DNA from: Candidatus Gastranaerophilales bacterium
Lineage (GTDB): Bacteria > Cyanobacteriota > Vampirovibrionia > Gastranaerophilales > Gastranaerophilaceae
DNA length: 64,000 nucleotides
Direction of reading: 5' to 3'
NCBI GenBank assembly: GCA_900769355.1
Contig: CAAGGG010000015.1
Coordinates: forward strand, 1-64,000
The notes under the pieces are model-generated. The model was not told the origin of the DNA, did not search any database, and worked only from the letters and a program-made list of their open reading frames with translations. Positions 7,334-16,737 of this stretch are shown piece after piece. The stretch's first letter is position 1; the number at the start of each line of letters is the position of its first letter. The position numbers were made by a program, and so were the translations under genes.

Positions 7334-9937
7334 ATGAACAAAAAACAATTACTAATCGCAGCTGTTGCGACAGTATTGTCCGTGTCGTGTGCTAATGCAA
7401 CTTCCACAATTGATGGATTTGCTAGTGGAACTTCCGGAACATTCAACATTGACCCTGCCAAAGTTAACGGCGATGTTGGTTACAGACAATATCAAAACTT
7501 TACATTAGGTCAAGGCGATATTGCAAATTTGATTTTTAAATATAATAATACAAAAGATATTAATACATTTATCAACCTTGTTCAAAATGGTGTGAATGTA
7601 AACGGTATTTTGAATACTATGCGTAATGGTAATTTTTATAACGGGCATGCCGTATTTATTTCTCCAAACGGCTTGACAGTCGGAGCATCAGGCGTTTTGA
7701 ATGTTGGAACTTTATCGGTTACAACACCAACAGCATCAGCTTATAATAAATTACTTACAGAATATGCGGCTGGTAATTATGAAAATATCAACAATGTTTC
7801 TCATTTGTTGAATGGTACAACAAATGCAGGTACTATTAGCATTGATGGTAAAGTATTTGCAAGAAACGGCGTTCAAATTCGTGGTGGAAATATTAATGTC
7901 GGTGCATTAGGCGGAATTTTGAACGGTGTAAGTTCTAACGAAGTTTTGACAACTCAATCTAGAGCTACTCAATTGTTTAATAGTTTGGTAAATACTACCG
8001 GAATGCCAAGTGCATCAGTATTTACAAAAAACGGTTCGAATATCCAAATTAAAGCAGACCAAGGAAGCGGCGGTATCAATATCCAAGGTAAAATTGTGAA
8101 CGGTGCAGCTGTTGCCGGTCAAAAAGATAGCGGTTTGTATATCACAAACAACGGAACTAATGGCACAAAAATTTCTGGACTTCTTAAATCATCAAATGAG
8201 TTGAATGTTTATAACAAAGCCGGTAATTTAGATGTTTCTGGTACTGTTAAAAATGCTAATGCCGATTTGAATATTTCAAACAGAGGTGGAAATATGACAA
8301 TTGGCGGAACTTTGTCAACTACCAAAGACCTTGCTGTTACAAACAACAGTACAACAGGAGCTTTGACATTCTCTGGAACTGCAACACCTGCCGGCAAAGC
8401 AAACTTTGTTAATGAAGGTGCTGGCGGAATGAATGTTACAGGTGCTGTTACAGGCTCTTCTGTCAGATTTGTAAACCGTGGCGGTAAATTGGTTATTTCT
8501 AATACAGAGGACAAAGTTGCATCTGCAGGAACTGTTAGAATTGAAAACTCCGGAAACGGCGGTATGAGTGTTGCCGGTGTTAAATCTGAATCTCTTGTTT
8601 CAATTGAAAACAAAGCCGGTGATTTGAATGTCAATGGTAAAGTTTCAATTGCTGATGCAGGAGCAATCAACATTTTGAACAGTGGTAATGGTAAGTTGGC
8701 TGTAACTTCAAACGGTAATATCGCAGGTAAAGGTACAGTATCTGTTAAAAACCGTGGCGCAAACGGAATGACAATTGATGGTACTATTTCTAACCGCCCA
8801 GATGCAGATGATGCTGAAACTGCAATTATCAACGAAAACGGAGCAATGCTTGTAAACGGAACTATTGATAACATGGGCAACATGACTATTAATAACAAAG
8901 GAACAGGCGTACTTTATACCAAAAATGCAACTGTTACTAATGAAGGCAAATTAAAGTTGAAAAACTACGGTGCTGACGGTATGACAATTGTTGGTGATAT
9001 CAATAACACCGGTGACACAACTGTTTACAACGATGCAGGTCAATTGGCACTTGCAACATCTTCTGATGGAACAAAAGCCGGAAACATTACTAATAATGAT
9101 GGTCGCTTGGTAATTTATTCCAGAGAAAATTCAACAGGGATTTCTGCTGCTACCGGTACTAAGATTATTAACAACGCCGCAGGTGAAAGCTTAGCGATTA
9201 AACACGAAGGCAGAACAGTTGCCGGTCAAAGAGGAATTGACCTTCAAGGTACAATTACAAATGGTGGCAAAACTGCAATTAATAACTACAGTGCCGATAT
9301 GTATGTATCCGGAAATATTCAATCTGACGGTGATCTAGGTATCATCAATAGAGCTGGTGGCGGTTCAATGACATTGGCAAAAGGTTCAACTGTTACAAGT
9401 GATGCAAATATCAATATTAAGAACTACGGTTCAGGTGATATGACTGTAAACAACGAAATCACTAACAACGGTCGTTTGAATATCCTTGCTAATGAAGGTA
9501 AATTGAATCTTGGTGGTACTGTTCACAACAATAGTAATGGTGCACTTGATGCAAACAACGGTTTCTATGCCGCTGCAAGAGCAAACGGTACAGGAATTAA
9601 TGTAACATCTGGATTTGTATCAGATGGTGCAGGTCAAACTCTTATCAAAAATATTTCAGGTCAAGAAGGCTTGAGATACCAAGGTAATATGACAAATTCC
9701 GGCTCTCAATCTGAGTTGTATAACCAAAAAGGCAACATGACTGTTGGCGGAGCAATTACAACAACAGGTAAAGGCTCAGCGGTTGTTCTAAACAAAGGTG
9801 ATAGTATGACCGTAAACGGAACTATTTCAAGTGAAGAAGCGGTTCGAGTTGTTAACAAAGGCACCAAAAATGCTACAGTTGACAATACAAAAATTACAGC
9901 TCCTGGTAGATACTTCTGGGAACAATTGAAAAAATAA
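7334..9937 (+). CDS. Secreted beta-helical adhesin, leukotoxin/filamentous-hemagglutinin type
   Basis: 867 residues. Signal peptide at 1-22 (ends CANA). An N-terminal two-partner-secretion-like domain (about 25-160) contains the hallmark FISPNGLTVGASGVLNVG. The rest consists of degenerate 20-25 residue repeats (N-x-G-x-x-x-(I/V)-x-G-x-(I/V)-x-N-x-G) predicted to fold as a right-handed beta-helix. The closest type is the LktA-family filamentous adhesins. It is short for that class, has no autotransporter barrel at the C-terminus (ends YFWEQLKK), and no FhaC-type translocator is seen in the window, so the secretion partner is elsewhere or absent. Start: AGGAG 8 bases upstream. A strong terminator follows, so it is likely a single-gene transcript. 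Confidence 0.85.
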   Translation: MNKKQLLIAAVATVLSVSCANATSTIDGFASGTSGTFNIDPAKVNGDVGYRQYQNFTLGQGDIANLIFKYNNTKDINTFINLVQNGVNVNGILNTMRNGNFYNGHAVFISPNGLTVGASGVLNVGTLSVTTPTASAYNKLLTEYAAGNYENINNVSHLLNGTTNAGTISIDGKVFARNGVQIRGGNINVGALGGILNGVSSNEVLTTQSRATQLFNSLVNTTGMPSASVFTKNGSNIQIKADQGSGGINIQGKIVNGAAVAGQKDSGLYITNNGTNGTKISGLLKSSNELNVYNKAGNLDVSGTVKNANADLNISNRGGNMTIGGTLSTTKDLAVTNNSTTGALTFSGTATPAGKANFVNEGAGGMNVTGAVTGSSVRFVNRGGKLVISNTEDKVASAGTVRIENSGNGGMSVAGVKSESLVSIENKAGDLNVNGKVSIADAGAINILNSGNGKLAVTSNGNIAGKGTVSVKNRGANGMTIDGTISNRPDADDAETAIINENGAMLVNGTIDNMGNMTINNKGTGVLYTKNATVTNEGKLKLKNYGADGMTIVGDINNTGDTTVYNDAGQLALATSSDGTKAGNITNNDGRLVIYSRENSTGISAATGTKIINNAAGESLAIKHEGRTVAGQRGIDLQGTITNGGKTAINNYSADMYVSGNIQSDGDLGIINRAGGGSMTLAKGSTVTSDANINIKNYGSGDMTVNNEITNNGRLNILANEGKLNLGGTVHNNSNGALDANNGFYAAARANGTGINVTSGFVSDGAGQTLIKNISGQEGLRYQGNMTNSGSQSELYNQKGNMTVGGAITTTGKGSAVVLNKGDSMTVNGTISSEEAVRVVNKGTKNATVDNTKITAPGRYFWEQLKK

Positions 9938-9957
9938 TTTAATAGTCGAATTAAATA

Positions 9958-9991
9958 GCAAAAAGGCATCTTGAAAAAGATGTCTTTTTGT
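9958..9991 (+). terminator. Rho-independent terminator after the adhesin
   Basis: AAAAAGGCATCTT pairs with AAGATGTCTTTTT across a GAAA loop and runs into a T-rich stretch. Confidence 0.85.
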
Positions 9992-10112
9992 TTGTATTAC
10001 TTATAATAATGGTGTACATAGTCGCCAATTATAAATTAATACTTTTGAATAGCCACTATTGTTTTATATAAATCAATTTAGCTGCTCTATTGCAAGAAAC
10101 AATTATGCAACA

Positions 10113-10143
10113 TAAAAAAGACTCCATTCGGAGTCTTTTTAAA
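10113..10143. terminator. Bidirectional terminator
   Basis: AAAAAGACTCC/GGAGTCTTTTT with an ATTC loop, A tract before and T tract after. It serves the minus-strand gene ending at 10196. Confidence 0.85.
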
Positions 10144-10195
10144 GGGGTATGTTCAATATATAAAATCTGGCAAATTTATATATTTACTTTCAAAT

Positions 10196-10567
10196 CTATG
10201 AAAGTGCCATCAAAGCTTTTACTGAACGAGCGTTATCTCTAACTTCTTCGTCAGAATTTTGATCAACAGTTTCTTCCAAAATTTTCATTGCTTCTGATTT
10301 GTCGCTCAATGATAACAATTCGTTGATTGTGCTCATTGCTACAACTGTTGACATATCGTTGATGCCTTTTCCTTTGTTTGTAATAACTACTCTCAAAGAA
10401 TCGTGCATATTTTTCTTAACCAAAGCACGTGATGTCATTTCTCTGATAGCGTCTATTTTAGAATTTGTTCCAACATCTTCCAAAATAGCGATAGTTTCAG
10501 GGTTTTCATTTCTTCCCAAACCATCAATAATATTTGTTACGTCTTTTACTATTCTTTTTTCTACCAT
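10196..10567 (-). CDS. Hypothetical helical-repeat protein
   Basis: 123 residues, all predicted helix, with paired-helix periodicity (for example ENPETIAILEDVGTNSKIDAI and DKSEAMKILEETVDQNSDEEV) resembling short HEAT/armadillo-type repeats. No signal or membrane segment. GGAGG lies 7-8 bases before the ATG. It is second in an apparent two-gene unit with the gene at 10583. Function unknown. Confidence 0.75.
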   Translation of the reverse strand: MVEKRIVKDVTNIIDGLGRNENPETIAILEDVGTNSKIDAIREMTSRALVKKNMHDSLRVVITNKGKGINDMSTVVAMSTINELLSLSDKSEAMKILEETVDQNSDEEVRDNARSVKALMALS

Positions 10568-10582
10568 TTATCAAACCTCCAA

Positions 10583-11095
10583 CTATACAGCAGCTTCCCA
10601 AGCTGAAACGCTGTCTGCAAACATTTGTCTAGCCATTGTCATATCTTGCATTTTTGCAACAGATCTTGCTGATGTTTTAGAATTAACTAAATCTGTAACA
10701 GAAGTTCCTAAAATTTCTTTTGCTGAGTTGTACATAGAAACAGCTTTGTCTTTAGCAGGAGTGAAAGAAATTTCAATGCTGTTCAATTTGTTCCAGCCGT
10801 TTACAACATTTTCTTTAATTCTGTTGCCAAATGCTACGACAGAATCGATTGCGTGTTGGAATTTTTCACCAATTCCAGAAATAGAGCCGACCAAAGCACT
10901 TGCTTTAAGTTTGCCTGTGAAATTAATGTTGTTGTTTGATTTTTTTGAAGATGATTCAAATACATCTGCAGTTAATACGTTGCCTTTGAAAGAAGATGCT
11001 GCAAATGGATTTGATGAATTTCTCTGTGTTACTGATTCGTGTTTACTTGTGTTAAAAATTCTCTCACGAATAGATGATACTGATAAATTTGCCAT
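10583..11095 (-). CDS. Hypothetical protein with NFTGK motif
   Basis: 170 residues from the ATG at 11095, chosen because AAAGGA lies upstream. The longer in-frame start would extend into the divergent promoter region. The N-terminal 50 residues are Ser/Asn-rich and low complexity, ending in INFTGKLKA. The rest is helical. The NFTG tetrapeptide near the N-terminus also occurs in the unknown protein at 46905. No recognised domain. Cotranscribed with the gene at 10196 (15-base gap). Confidence 0.75.
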   Translation of the reverse strand: MANLSVSSIRERIFNTSKHESVTQRNSSNPFAASSFKGNVLTADVFESSSKKSNNNINFTGKLKASALVGSISGIGEKFQHAIDSVVAFGNRIKENVVNGWNKLNSIEISFTPAKDKAVSMYNSAKEILGTSVTDLVNSKTSARSVAKMQDMTMARQMFADSVSAWEAAV

Positions 11096-11234
11096 GTTAA
11101 ATATCCTTTCGTATAATCTCGACATTATAAGGATATCATCAGGCAAAAATTATTGGCTCAACCTTTTGTAGGATTATTGATTGAATTTCTACTCCGTTAG
11201 GTGTAGAATAAATTAAAAAAGAGGATAGGTTGTT

Positions 11235-12008
11235 ATGTATGAAAATTTGAATAAATTGATTGAAACAGTTAGAATTTTGCGTTCCCCAGAAGGTTGCGAA
11301 TGGGATAGAGCGCAGACCCATAAGACTTTGAAACCGAATATGCTTGAAGAAGCTTATGAGGCAGTAGATGCAATAAATTCAGATGACATGGATAATTTGA
11401 AAGAAGAGTTGGGCGATGTTCTTTTGCAAGTCCTTTTGCATGCTCAAATCGCTGATGATGAAGGAGATTTTAATCTTGATGATGTTGCAAAAGTTTTGAA
11501 TGAAAAGCTTATCCACCGTCACCCGCATGTTTTTGGGAATGTGAAAGTTAGTTCAACTCAAGATATAGTCGACAATTGGGATAAGTTAAAAAAAGAGGAA
11601 AAAACTGAGCGGAAATCTGCAATGGACGGAATTTCAAAAGCGCAGTCAGCTTTAATGAGTGCGCAAAAAATCAGTAAAAGAGCTGTAAAACAAGGTTTTG
11701 AGTGGCCTGATGAAGAAACACTTTATGAATGCATTAATTCAGAGTTTGAGGAGTTCAAAGAAGCAAAAGCGGAGCATGACAAAGCGCACATGGAAGAAGA
11801 GTTTGGCGACATTCTCTTTGCTGTTGTAAATCTTGCACGTTGGAACAAAATTGATGCAGAACAAGCTTTGATAGGTGCAAACAATAAATTTATGGCTCGT
11901 TTTAGAAAAATGGAAGAATTGGCTGAAAAACCGTTAGAAGAATACTCATTCGGGGAATATGATAAATTGTGGAAACAAGCCAAAAAAGCTGTTGATGGGA
12001 AAAATTAA
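11235..12008 (+). CDS. mazG: Nucleoside triphosphate pyrophosphohydrolase MazG
   Basis: 257 residues. Hydrolyses (d)NTPs to monophosphates and pyrophosphate in the cytoplasm. Two MazG domains are visible: the first with the EEAYEAVDAI...LKEELGDVLLQVLLHAQIA metal-binding ExxE-x12-ExxD pattern at about 37-73, the second with EFEEFKEA...MEEEFGDILFAVVNLAR at about 170-205. The bridging HPHVFG motif is present. GAGGA lies about 9 bases before the ATG. Confidence 0.97.
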   Translation: MYENLNKLIETVRILRSPEGCEWDRAQTHKTLKPNMLEEAYEAVDAINSDDMDNLKEELGDVLLQVLLHAQIADDEGDFNLDDVAKVLNEKLIHRHPHVFGNVKVSSTQDIVDNWDKLKKEEKTERKSAMDGISKAQSALMSAQKISKRAVKQGFEWPDEETLYECINSEFEEFKEAKAEHDKAHMEEEFGDILFAVVNLARWNKIDAEQALIGANNKFMARFRKMEELAEKPLEEYSFGEYDKLWKQAKKAVDGKN

Positions 12009-12528
12009 TATTACGGAGTCGTATCAAGAATAAAAGACGTTAGGTCGCTAAGACGCTAAGACGATAAGACGATAAGTTCGAAACAGAAGCAATTCTCGTC
12101 ATTCTGAGCGTTTAGCGAAAGAATCCCGATGAAGCAGCTAAGCAGCTAGGAAGTGAGGCAGCTAAACGTAACTGTCACTCCGGACTCCGATCCGGAGTCT
12201 ATTCAAAATTAATAAGCTAGATTCTGAATAGCAAGAAAATTTATTCTTCGTTAGACACTCAGAATAATTTTCTAAGCTTTCAGAATGACGACAAATGGCA
12301 GCTTTTACCGATACGAACTTATCGCCTTATCGTCCTAACGTCTTAACGTCCTTTATTCCCGATACGACCTTAGTGCCCTAGTAACTTAGTATTTTACTTT
12401 TGATACTGGGCTTTTCCGCCCAACAATACAACTATTGTAAACAAATATTAAGCACATTTGTTCAAAAAAGGCAATTCTCGAATTAAAAAATCCTTTATAT
12501 AAATATACAGGAAAGAGGATAAGATTTT
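12009..12528. repeat. Composite inverted-repeat region without genes
   Basis: A nested arrangement. An outer arm at about 12018-12090 (GTATCAAGAATAAAAGACG, then ACGATAAGACGATAAGTTCG) is repeated in inverse orientation at about 12308-12378. Inside are a CATTCTGAG repeat (about 12095-12126), a GCAGCTAAGCAGCTAGGAAG repeat (about 12130-12165), a TCCGGAGT palindrome (12177-12198) and an inverted CTGAATAGCAAGAA...TTTCAGAATGACG element (about 12217-12297). The last 110 bases lead to the next gene. No ORF with a ribosome binding site was seen. Confidence 0.7.
12177..12198. repeat. REP-like palindrome, ACTCCGGA type
   Basis: ACTCCGGA/TCCGGAGT with a six-base loop. The same stem recurs at 19969, 34276 and 53432. 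Confidence 0.8.
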
Positions 12529-12732
12529 ATGAAAGAACAGGAATTAAATACATTAATGTCAGTTGTTTCTGACCCAATTAAAAACGTTTACAAGATTGAA
12601 TCTTGGAAGGATTTGGCAGAAATCCAACGTATCATTAGAATATTTAATATTTCTGAAAGTCAACACAACAAACACGCAATGTTGGCTATCAAAAATCTAG
12701 CTACTTTGAAATTAGTTCTAAGTAACAATTAG
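12529..12732 (+). CDS. Small hypothetical protein
   Basis: 67 residues, predicted helical, no signal or membrane segment, no recognised family. Supported by a GAAAGAGGATAAG ribosome-binding region 7-12 bases before the ATG and by a hairpin terminator directly after. Single-gene transcript. Confidence 0.75.
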   Translation: MKEQELNTLMSVVSDPIKNVYKIESWKDLAEIQRIIRIFNISESQHNKHAMLAIKNLATLKLVLSNN

Positions 12733-12772
12733 TGTTAATCGCCTAATAATCCATAAATTAAATAACAAAACA

Positions 12773-12811
12773 ACAAAGCTCCACAACCGATTATTCCATT
12801 GGAGCTTTTTT
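12773..12811 (+). terminator. Rho-independent terminator
   Basis: AAAGCTCCA ... TTGGAGCTTTTTT: 8-9 base stem followed by T6. Confidence 0.8.
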
Positions 12812-12945
12812 GGTGCTTCTGGCAGACGATTTTCTACTATGAGAACTTTTAAGTTCTCATTAATAATAATTTTTGTTATTTATCTTGAATTTAGACTGTT
12901 GGGTAATATATTTATATTACAACATGTAGTATAAATAAAAGGGTC

Positions 12946-14229
12946 ATGAGGTATGGAGTAGGAATATTGAATTTTGAAATGACAATAATTTTACTTGTTA
13001 CTACAGTCGTATTGTTTGTTGCGTTGGTATCACCGCACCTGCTTCCAACTGTTGTATTGCCTATTAGTGATGCTATTTTGATTGTCTGTTTTGTAGTCAG
13101 TAGTACTTTATTCATGCGTTTTATTGGGGTTAAGGAAACCAAAAAGCTTGAAAGAAAAATTGTAGATCAACATTCTCAGATGGAAACAATTATAAATGCT
13201 TGTCCATTTTTGGTTTTTCTGAAAACTGTTGAGGGTAAAGTTATTCTTGGAAATGATGAATTTACTAAATTGTTTTCTGTTAGCCGTGAAAGTTTAATCG
13301 GTATGAGTTCTTATGATTTTATTTTGTGTTCGGGAGCTAGTAAAAGAGAAGATGAAATTGTTCTTAAAGAGAAACGCGTCGTAACAGCTGAAAGATATGC
13401 AGATTTGGCAAACGGGCAAACTCATTATTTTAGGATTGTGAAAGCTCCAATTCTTGATGACCGAAATAATATTGTAAGTATTGTTGTAATTTTTAGAGTT
13501 ATTGATAATGTAAAAGAGCTTGAAGACAGAAAAAATGCTTTTATAGCTACTTTGACTCACGATTTGAAAACTCCAACAATCGCTCAGATTAAAGCTTTGG
13601 ATTTGCTACTTGCCGGAACATTAGGACAAGTAAACGGCGAGCAGTCCGAAATTTTAGAACAAATTAAACTATCTTGCAATTATATGTATGATCTTATTTT
13701 TACGATTTTAGACACATATTTGTATGATAGAGGGTATATTAAGCTAAATCCTGAAAGATTTGATATACTGGAGCTTGTGAACCAAACAGGTAAGGCGATG
13801 TCTAATTTGTTGAAAGAAAAAGGTCAAAAGTTGGTTATAAATTCTAGTCTTCAATCAGGTTTTGTGTTTGCGGATAGAGTCCAGTTAAAACGTGTTTTAA
13901 TCAACCTGTTAGGAAATGCTGTAAATCACGGTTTCAAAGATTCTACAATAACTGTAACTTTGATGGAAAATGGTGAAAATATAGTTTTGGACGTAGAAAG
14001 TAAGTCAAAATATATTACAAAAGAACAGATGAAAGATATATTTGAAAAGTTCAAACAAACTCAAAATGCAAAATCAATAAAAACAGGTACCGGTCTTGGT
14101 TTGTATTTGTCAAAACAGATTATTGATGCGCATAAAGGCGATGTTTATGCAAAAAGTAACGAAGATAAAATTTGCAACTTTGGCTTTGCAATCCCGAGGG
14201 AATACGAAAAACGCCCTGTTTCTGCATAA
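12946..14229 (+). CDS. Membrane sensor histidine kinase with PAS domain
   Basis: 427 residues. Two membrane helices (about 12-30 and 40-58), a PAS domain (about 78-190), a HisKA dimerisation domain with the phosphoacceptor in LTHDLKTP (His205), and an HATPase domain with the N box (NLLGNAVNHG) and G2 box (GTGLGLYLSK). The G1 box is unusual: where D-x-G-x-G is expected the sequence reads VLDVESKSKYIT, so ATP binding may be altered. No response regulator is adjacent (orphan kinase). Start may be 12946 (AAAGGG close by) or the ATG at 12979. Confidence 0.9.
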   Translation: MRYGVGILNFEMTIILLVTTVVLFVALVSPHLLPTVVLPISDAILIVCFVVSSTLFMRFIGVKETKKLERKIVDQHSQMETIINACPFLVFLKTVEGKVILGNDEFTKLFSVSRESLIGMSSYDFILCSGASKREDEIVLKEKRVVTAERYADLANGQTHYFRIVKAPILDDRNNIVSIVVIFRVIDNVKELEDRKNAFIATLTHDLKTPTIAQIKALDLLLAGTLGQVNGEQSEILEQIKLSCNYMYDLIFTILDTYLYDRGYIKLNPERFDILELVNQTGKAMSNLLKEKGQKLVINSSLQSGFVFADRVQLKRVLINLLGNAVNHGFKDSTITVTLMENGENIVLDVESKSKYITKEQMKDIFEKFKQTQNAKSIKTGTGLGLYLSKQIIDAHKGDVYAKSNEDKICNFGFAIPREYEKRPVSA

Positions 14230-14249
14230 ATCAGTTGAAAATTTTGCAA

Positions 14250-14287
14250 ATTGGAAAAGCCCAAAGATGATTTCTTCGGGCTTTTTA
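14250..14287 (+). terminator. Rho-independent terminator after the kinase
   Basis: AAAAGCCC and GGGCTTTTT pair across a 14-base loop. Confidence 0.7.
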
Positions 14288-14339
14288 GGTTAAGTATGGG
14301 AATATGTAAGGATAAGAGAAAAAGAAATTTAGTTAGGAA

Positions 14340-15446
14340 TTAAGCTTCGCTTTTACCGCCAAACAAAAGTTTTCCAACAATTGCAACACCTGCGGCAATT
14401 AGACCTGCTTTGCCGGCTTTATTCCATTTAAAGTTTTTCAAAGCTTCACCTAATTCTTTAGGAGCACCTTCTTTGAAGGCTTTTGCACCTTCGTCCCAGT
14501 GGTTTTTGAATTGTTGTTCTAAAGCTAAATTAATTCTGTTGATATGAGCTTGCTTAAATGAAGCTCTTCTTGAAATATTATTCAACAAGTTTTCTTGAGT
14601 TTTAAATGTATTTGCTAATTTTTCAGCTTTTGTTGCAATTTCGACTTGAGTCCCTTTTAAGCCGTAAGCAGCTGCGTTGTTTTTAAAGAATGTTGTCAAT
14701 TCTTCAACTGTTGCTTCTGGTTTTAGAGCTTTTACCTGAGATTCAAGCCCTTGAAGTTTTCTCAATTGAGTTTGATGAAAAGCTAAAGAATCAGGTCTTA
14801 CAGTTTCTGCTGCTTTTTGAGTAAGTTTTTCAGTATCAATTTTTGCAAGTTCAGGTTTAATTTGTTCAATAGCTTGTTTTGCAGCTTCCGGAGTTTGAAT
14901 AGTTGTTGGAAGTTTTGAACGAATTTCTTGTGGTAAATCTTCAAGTTTTGTCAAGCCTGCAAGTCTTTGCACTGCATTATATTGCTCTACTCCGGCAATT
15001 CCAACTTTTTGGAAAATAGGGGTTGCTTGAGTCTTGTACAATTCGTTAAATTTTACTATTGCAGAGTTTTTAACATTTTGTTTATTCAAAGCTTCTAAAA
15101 AAGAAGGATTTATTTTTCCATCTTTCATTGGATTTGTGCCCCAAAAGTAAAATCCGGCTCCGGTTGCACCGCCAATTGCAGCTCCGGTCAAAAGAGTTGA
15201 GCCTATTGAAGAGCCACCGCCATTGCTTGATGCTTGATATGTGTCAGTAGTTGGTTGTCCTTGTAAGTTGCTTCCTTGAAAAGCGTTTGCATAGTTTGCT
15301 AATGCTGCTTGTTGTGCGGAATTGCCAAAAACTGATTGAGCCATAAAATCATCGTTCATAGATGAAGAATTCTTCATTAAATAAGGATTGTTGAATTGAT
15401 TGTACAAACTTTGATTATAATAATTTGTTCCAATTTCTCCTGCCAT
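14340..15446 (-). CDS. Hypothetical membrane-associated protein
   Basis: 368 residues, unknown family. Residues 1-80 are Asn/Gln/Ser-rich and unstructured. A Gly-rich hydrophobic segment (STLLTGAAIGGATGAGFYFWG, about 78-98) may insert in a membrane. A long helical region (about 115-330) follows, and a short hydrophobic segment (KAGLIAAGVAIVGKLLFGG) is at the very C-terminus. AAGG is 7 bases before the ATG. Similar overall design (helical body plus a C-terminal hydrophobic patch) is seen in the unknown protein at 20349. Confidence 0.75.
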   Translation of the reverse strand: MAGEIGTNYYNQSLYNQFNNPYLMKNSSSMNDDFMAQSVFGNSAQQAALANYANAFQGSNLQGQPTTDTYQASSNGGGSSIGSTLLTGAAIGGATGAGFYFWGTNPMKDGKINPSFLEALNKQNVKNSAIVKFNELYKTQATPIFQKVGIAGVEQYNAVQRLAGLTKLEDLPQEIRSKLPTTIQTPEAAKQAIEQIKPELAKIDTEKLTQKAAETVRPDSLAFHQTQLRKLQGLESQVKALKPEATVEELTTFFKNNAAAYGLKGTQVEIATKAEKLANTFKTQENLLNNISRRASFKQAHINRINLALEQQFKNHWDEGAKAFKEGAPKELGEALKNFKWNKAGKAGLIAAGVAIVGKLLFGGKSEA

Positions 15447-15873
15447 AACATAACCTTTCCAAAAATTAATTAACCTACCTTGAATATATAAAGTATTTTC
15501 GTTTTCAAAAATTGCGTTAATGATAAAGAAATTAGTAATAAATGTTTACAAAACAGGGAAAGCGGCTAAGCGTGAGTTAAGTTTCTGAGGTACTAAGGTC
15601 TTATAAAAGTGAATAAGATATAATAAGTGAATAGGTGAATAAGTTCGTAACAGGTGCTATCGCACCAAAGTATATTTTTGAGCAAAGCGAACTATATGAA
15701 CTTATTTTCTTATTTACTTATTCACCTATTCACTTAAAATAAAGCAGTAAAGTAGGGCGGGATACCTATCCCGCCGTCAGCAATTAATAAGTCAAATTCT
15801 GAATAAGACGAAAATCTACGCTGTTTGCTTGATTTTCTTGCTTTGCATAATATAATTAACCAAGGAGAGAAAA
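15447..15873. repeat. Intergenic repeat region with long inverted repeat
   Basis: A 130-base inverted repeat (about 15608-15737): ATAAGTGAATAGGTGAATAA on the left and TTATTCACCTATTCACTTA on the right, with GAACTTATT/AAGTTC inside and a small AGGTGCTATCGCACC hairpin at the centre. A REP palindrome (15756-15775) follows. No gene seen. Confidence 0.7.
15756..15775. repeat. REP-like palindrome, GGCGGGATA type
   Basis: GGCGGGATA-CC-TATCCCGCC. Relative to the GGCGGGGTA type the A/T change is compensated on both arms. Confidence 0.85.
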
Positions 15874-16737
15874 ATGAGCCAAAAAGTAAAATTAATTGCG
15901 GAGTTTTGTTGCAACCACATGGGAGATATTGAAGTTGCAAAACTTATGATTGACTCTCTCGCAAGCTTTCCGAAAGAATTCAGACCTGATATAATTAAGT
16001 TTCAAAAACGTACTCCAAGATTGATTTTGTCTGAAAAAGAATTTAATTCCCCTCACCCAAATCCTGAAAACTCTTTTGGTGAAACTTATGGAGCTCATCG
16101 AGAGTTTTTGGAGTTTGATGTTGCACAACACAAAATTTTGAAAAAATATTGCGAAGAAAAAGGATTTATTTACTCAACGTCAGTTTTTGACAGAAGTTCG
16201 GTTGATGAAATTTTGTCGCTTTCGCCTAAAATGATAAAAATTTCATCTGCAAATAATACGGATTATGAACTTTTGAAATACATTGATAAAAATTTCAATG
16301 GGGAAATCCACATTTCTCTTGGAATGACAACGAAAAAGGAAGAGGAAATTATTTTTTCTTCTATTGTTAAAAATCGAAAAAATCTGGTGTTTTATGCTTG
16401 TACAAGTGCATATCCCGTTAAATCAGGAGATATTTGCTTGTTGGAAATTCCTCGTCTTAAAGAAAAATATGGCAAATCTGTTAAAGCTGTTGGGTTCTCA
16501 GGGCATCATGAAGGAATTTTGTACGACACCGCTGCGGTTGCGCTTGGTGCTGAATATGTCGAAAGACATTTTACACTTGATAAAAAACTCAAAGGAACAG
16601 ATCAAGTAATTAGTCTTATGCCGGACGAGTTTTTGGAACTTTCAAAGAATATAAAATTGATTTCAAAAGATCTTACGTTGAAATCGCCTGAGATTTTGAA
16701 ATGTGAAGAATCTTGCAGAAAGAGGTATAATAAATGA
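15874..16737 (+). CDS. neuB: N-acetylneuraminate synthase family protein
   Basis: 287 residues. NeuB-type TIM barrel: condenses phosphoenolpyruvate with an N-acetyl hexosamine to make a nonulosonic (sialic-acid-like) sugar. Family marks: IAEFCCNHMGD at the start, IKFQKRTP, YSTSVFDRSSVD, IKISSANNTDYELL, HISLGMTT, GFSGHHEG and VERHFTLDKKLKGTDQVISL. The C-terminal SAF antifreeze domain of typical NeuB is missing, so the protein is shorter than the usual ~340 residues. AAGGAG precedes the ATG. Its last four bases overlap the cytidylyltransferase fusion gene. Whether the product is N-acetylneuraminate, legionaminate or another acid cannot be told. Confidence 0.85.
   Translation: MSQKVKLIAEFCCNHMGDIEVAKLMIDSLASFPKEFRPDIIKFQKRTPRLILSEKEFNSPHPNPENSFGETYGAHREFLEFDVAQHKILKKYCEEKGFIYSTSVFDRSSVDEILSLSPKMIKISSANNTDYELLKYIDKNFNGEIHISLGMTTKKEEEIIFSSIVKNRKNLVFYACTSAYPVKSGDICLLEIPRLKEKYGKSVKAVGFSGHHEGILYDTAAVALGAEYVERHFTLDKKLKGTDQVISLMPDEFLELSKNIKLISKDLTLKSPEILKCEESCRKRYNK

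Noticed and set aside
8209..8898. Long antisense ORF inside the adhesin gene
   Set aside because: It arises from the regular repeat codons of the beta-helix; no ribosome binding site, and a Pro/Leu-rich composition typical of antisense frames.
12009..12528. CRISPR array or phage attachment region
   Set aside because: Repeats are inverted and of different families, with no regular spacing and no cas or integrase genes.
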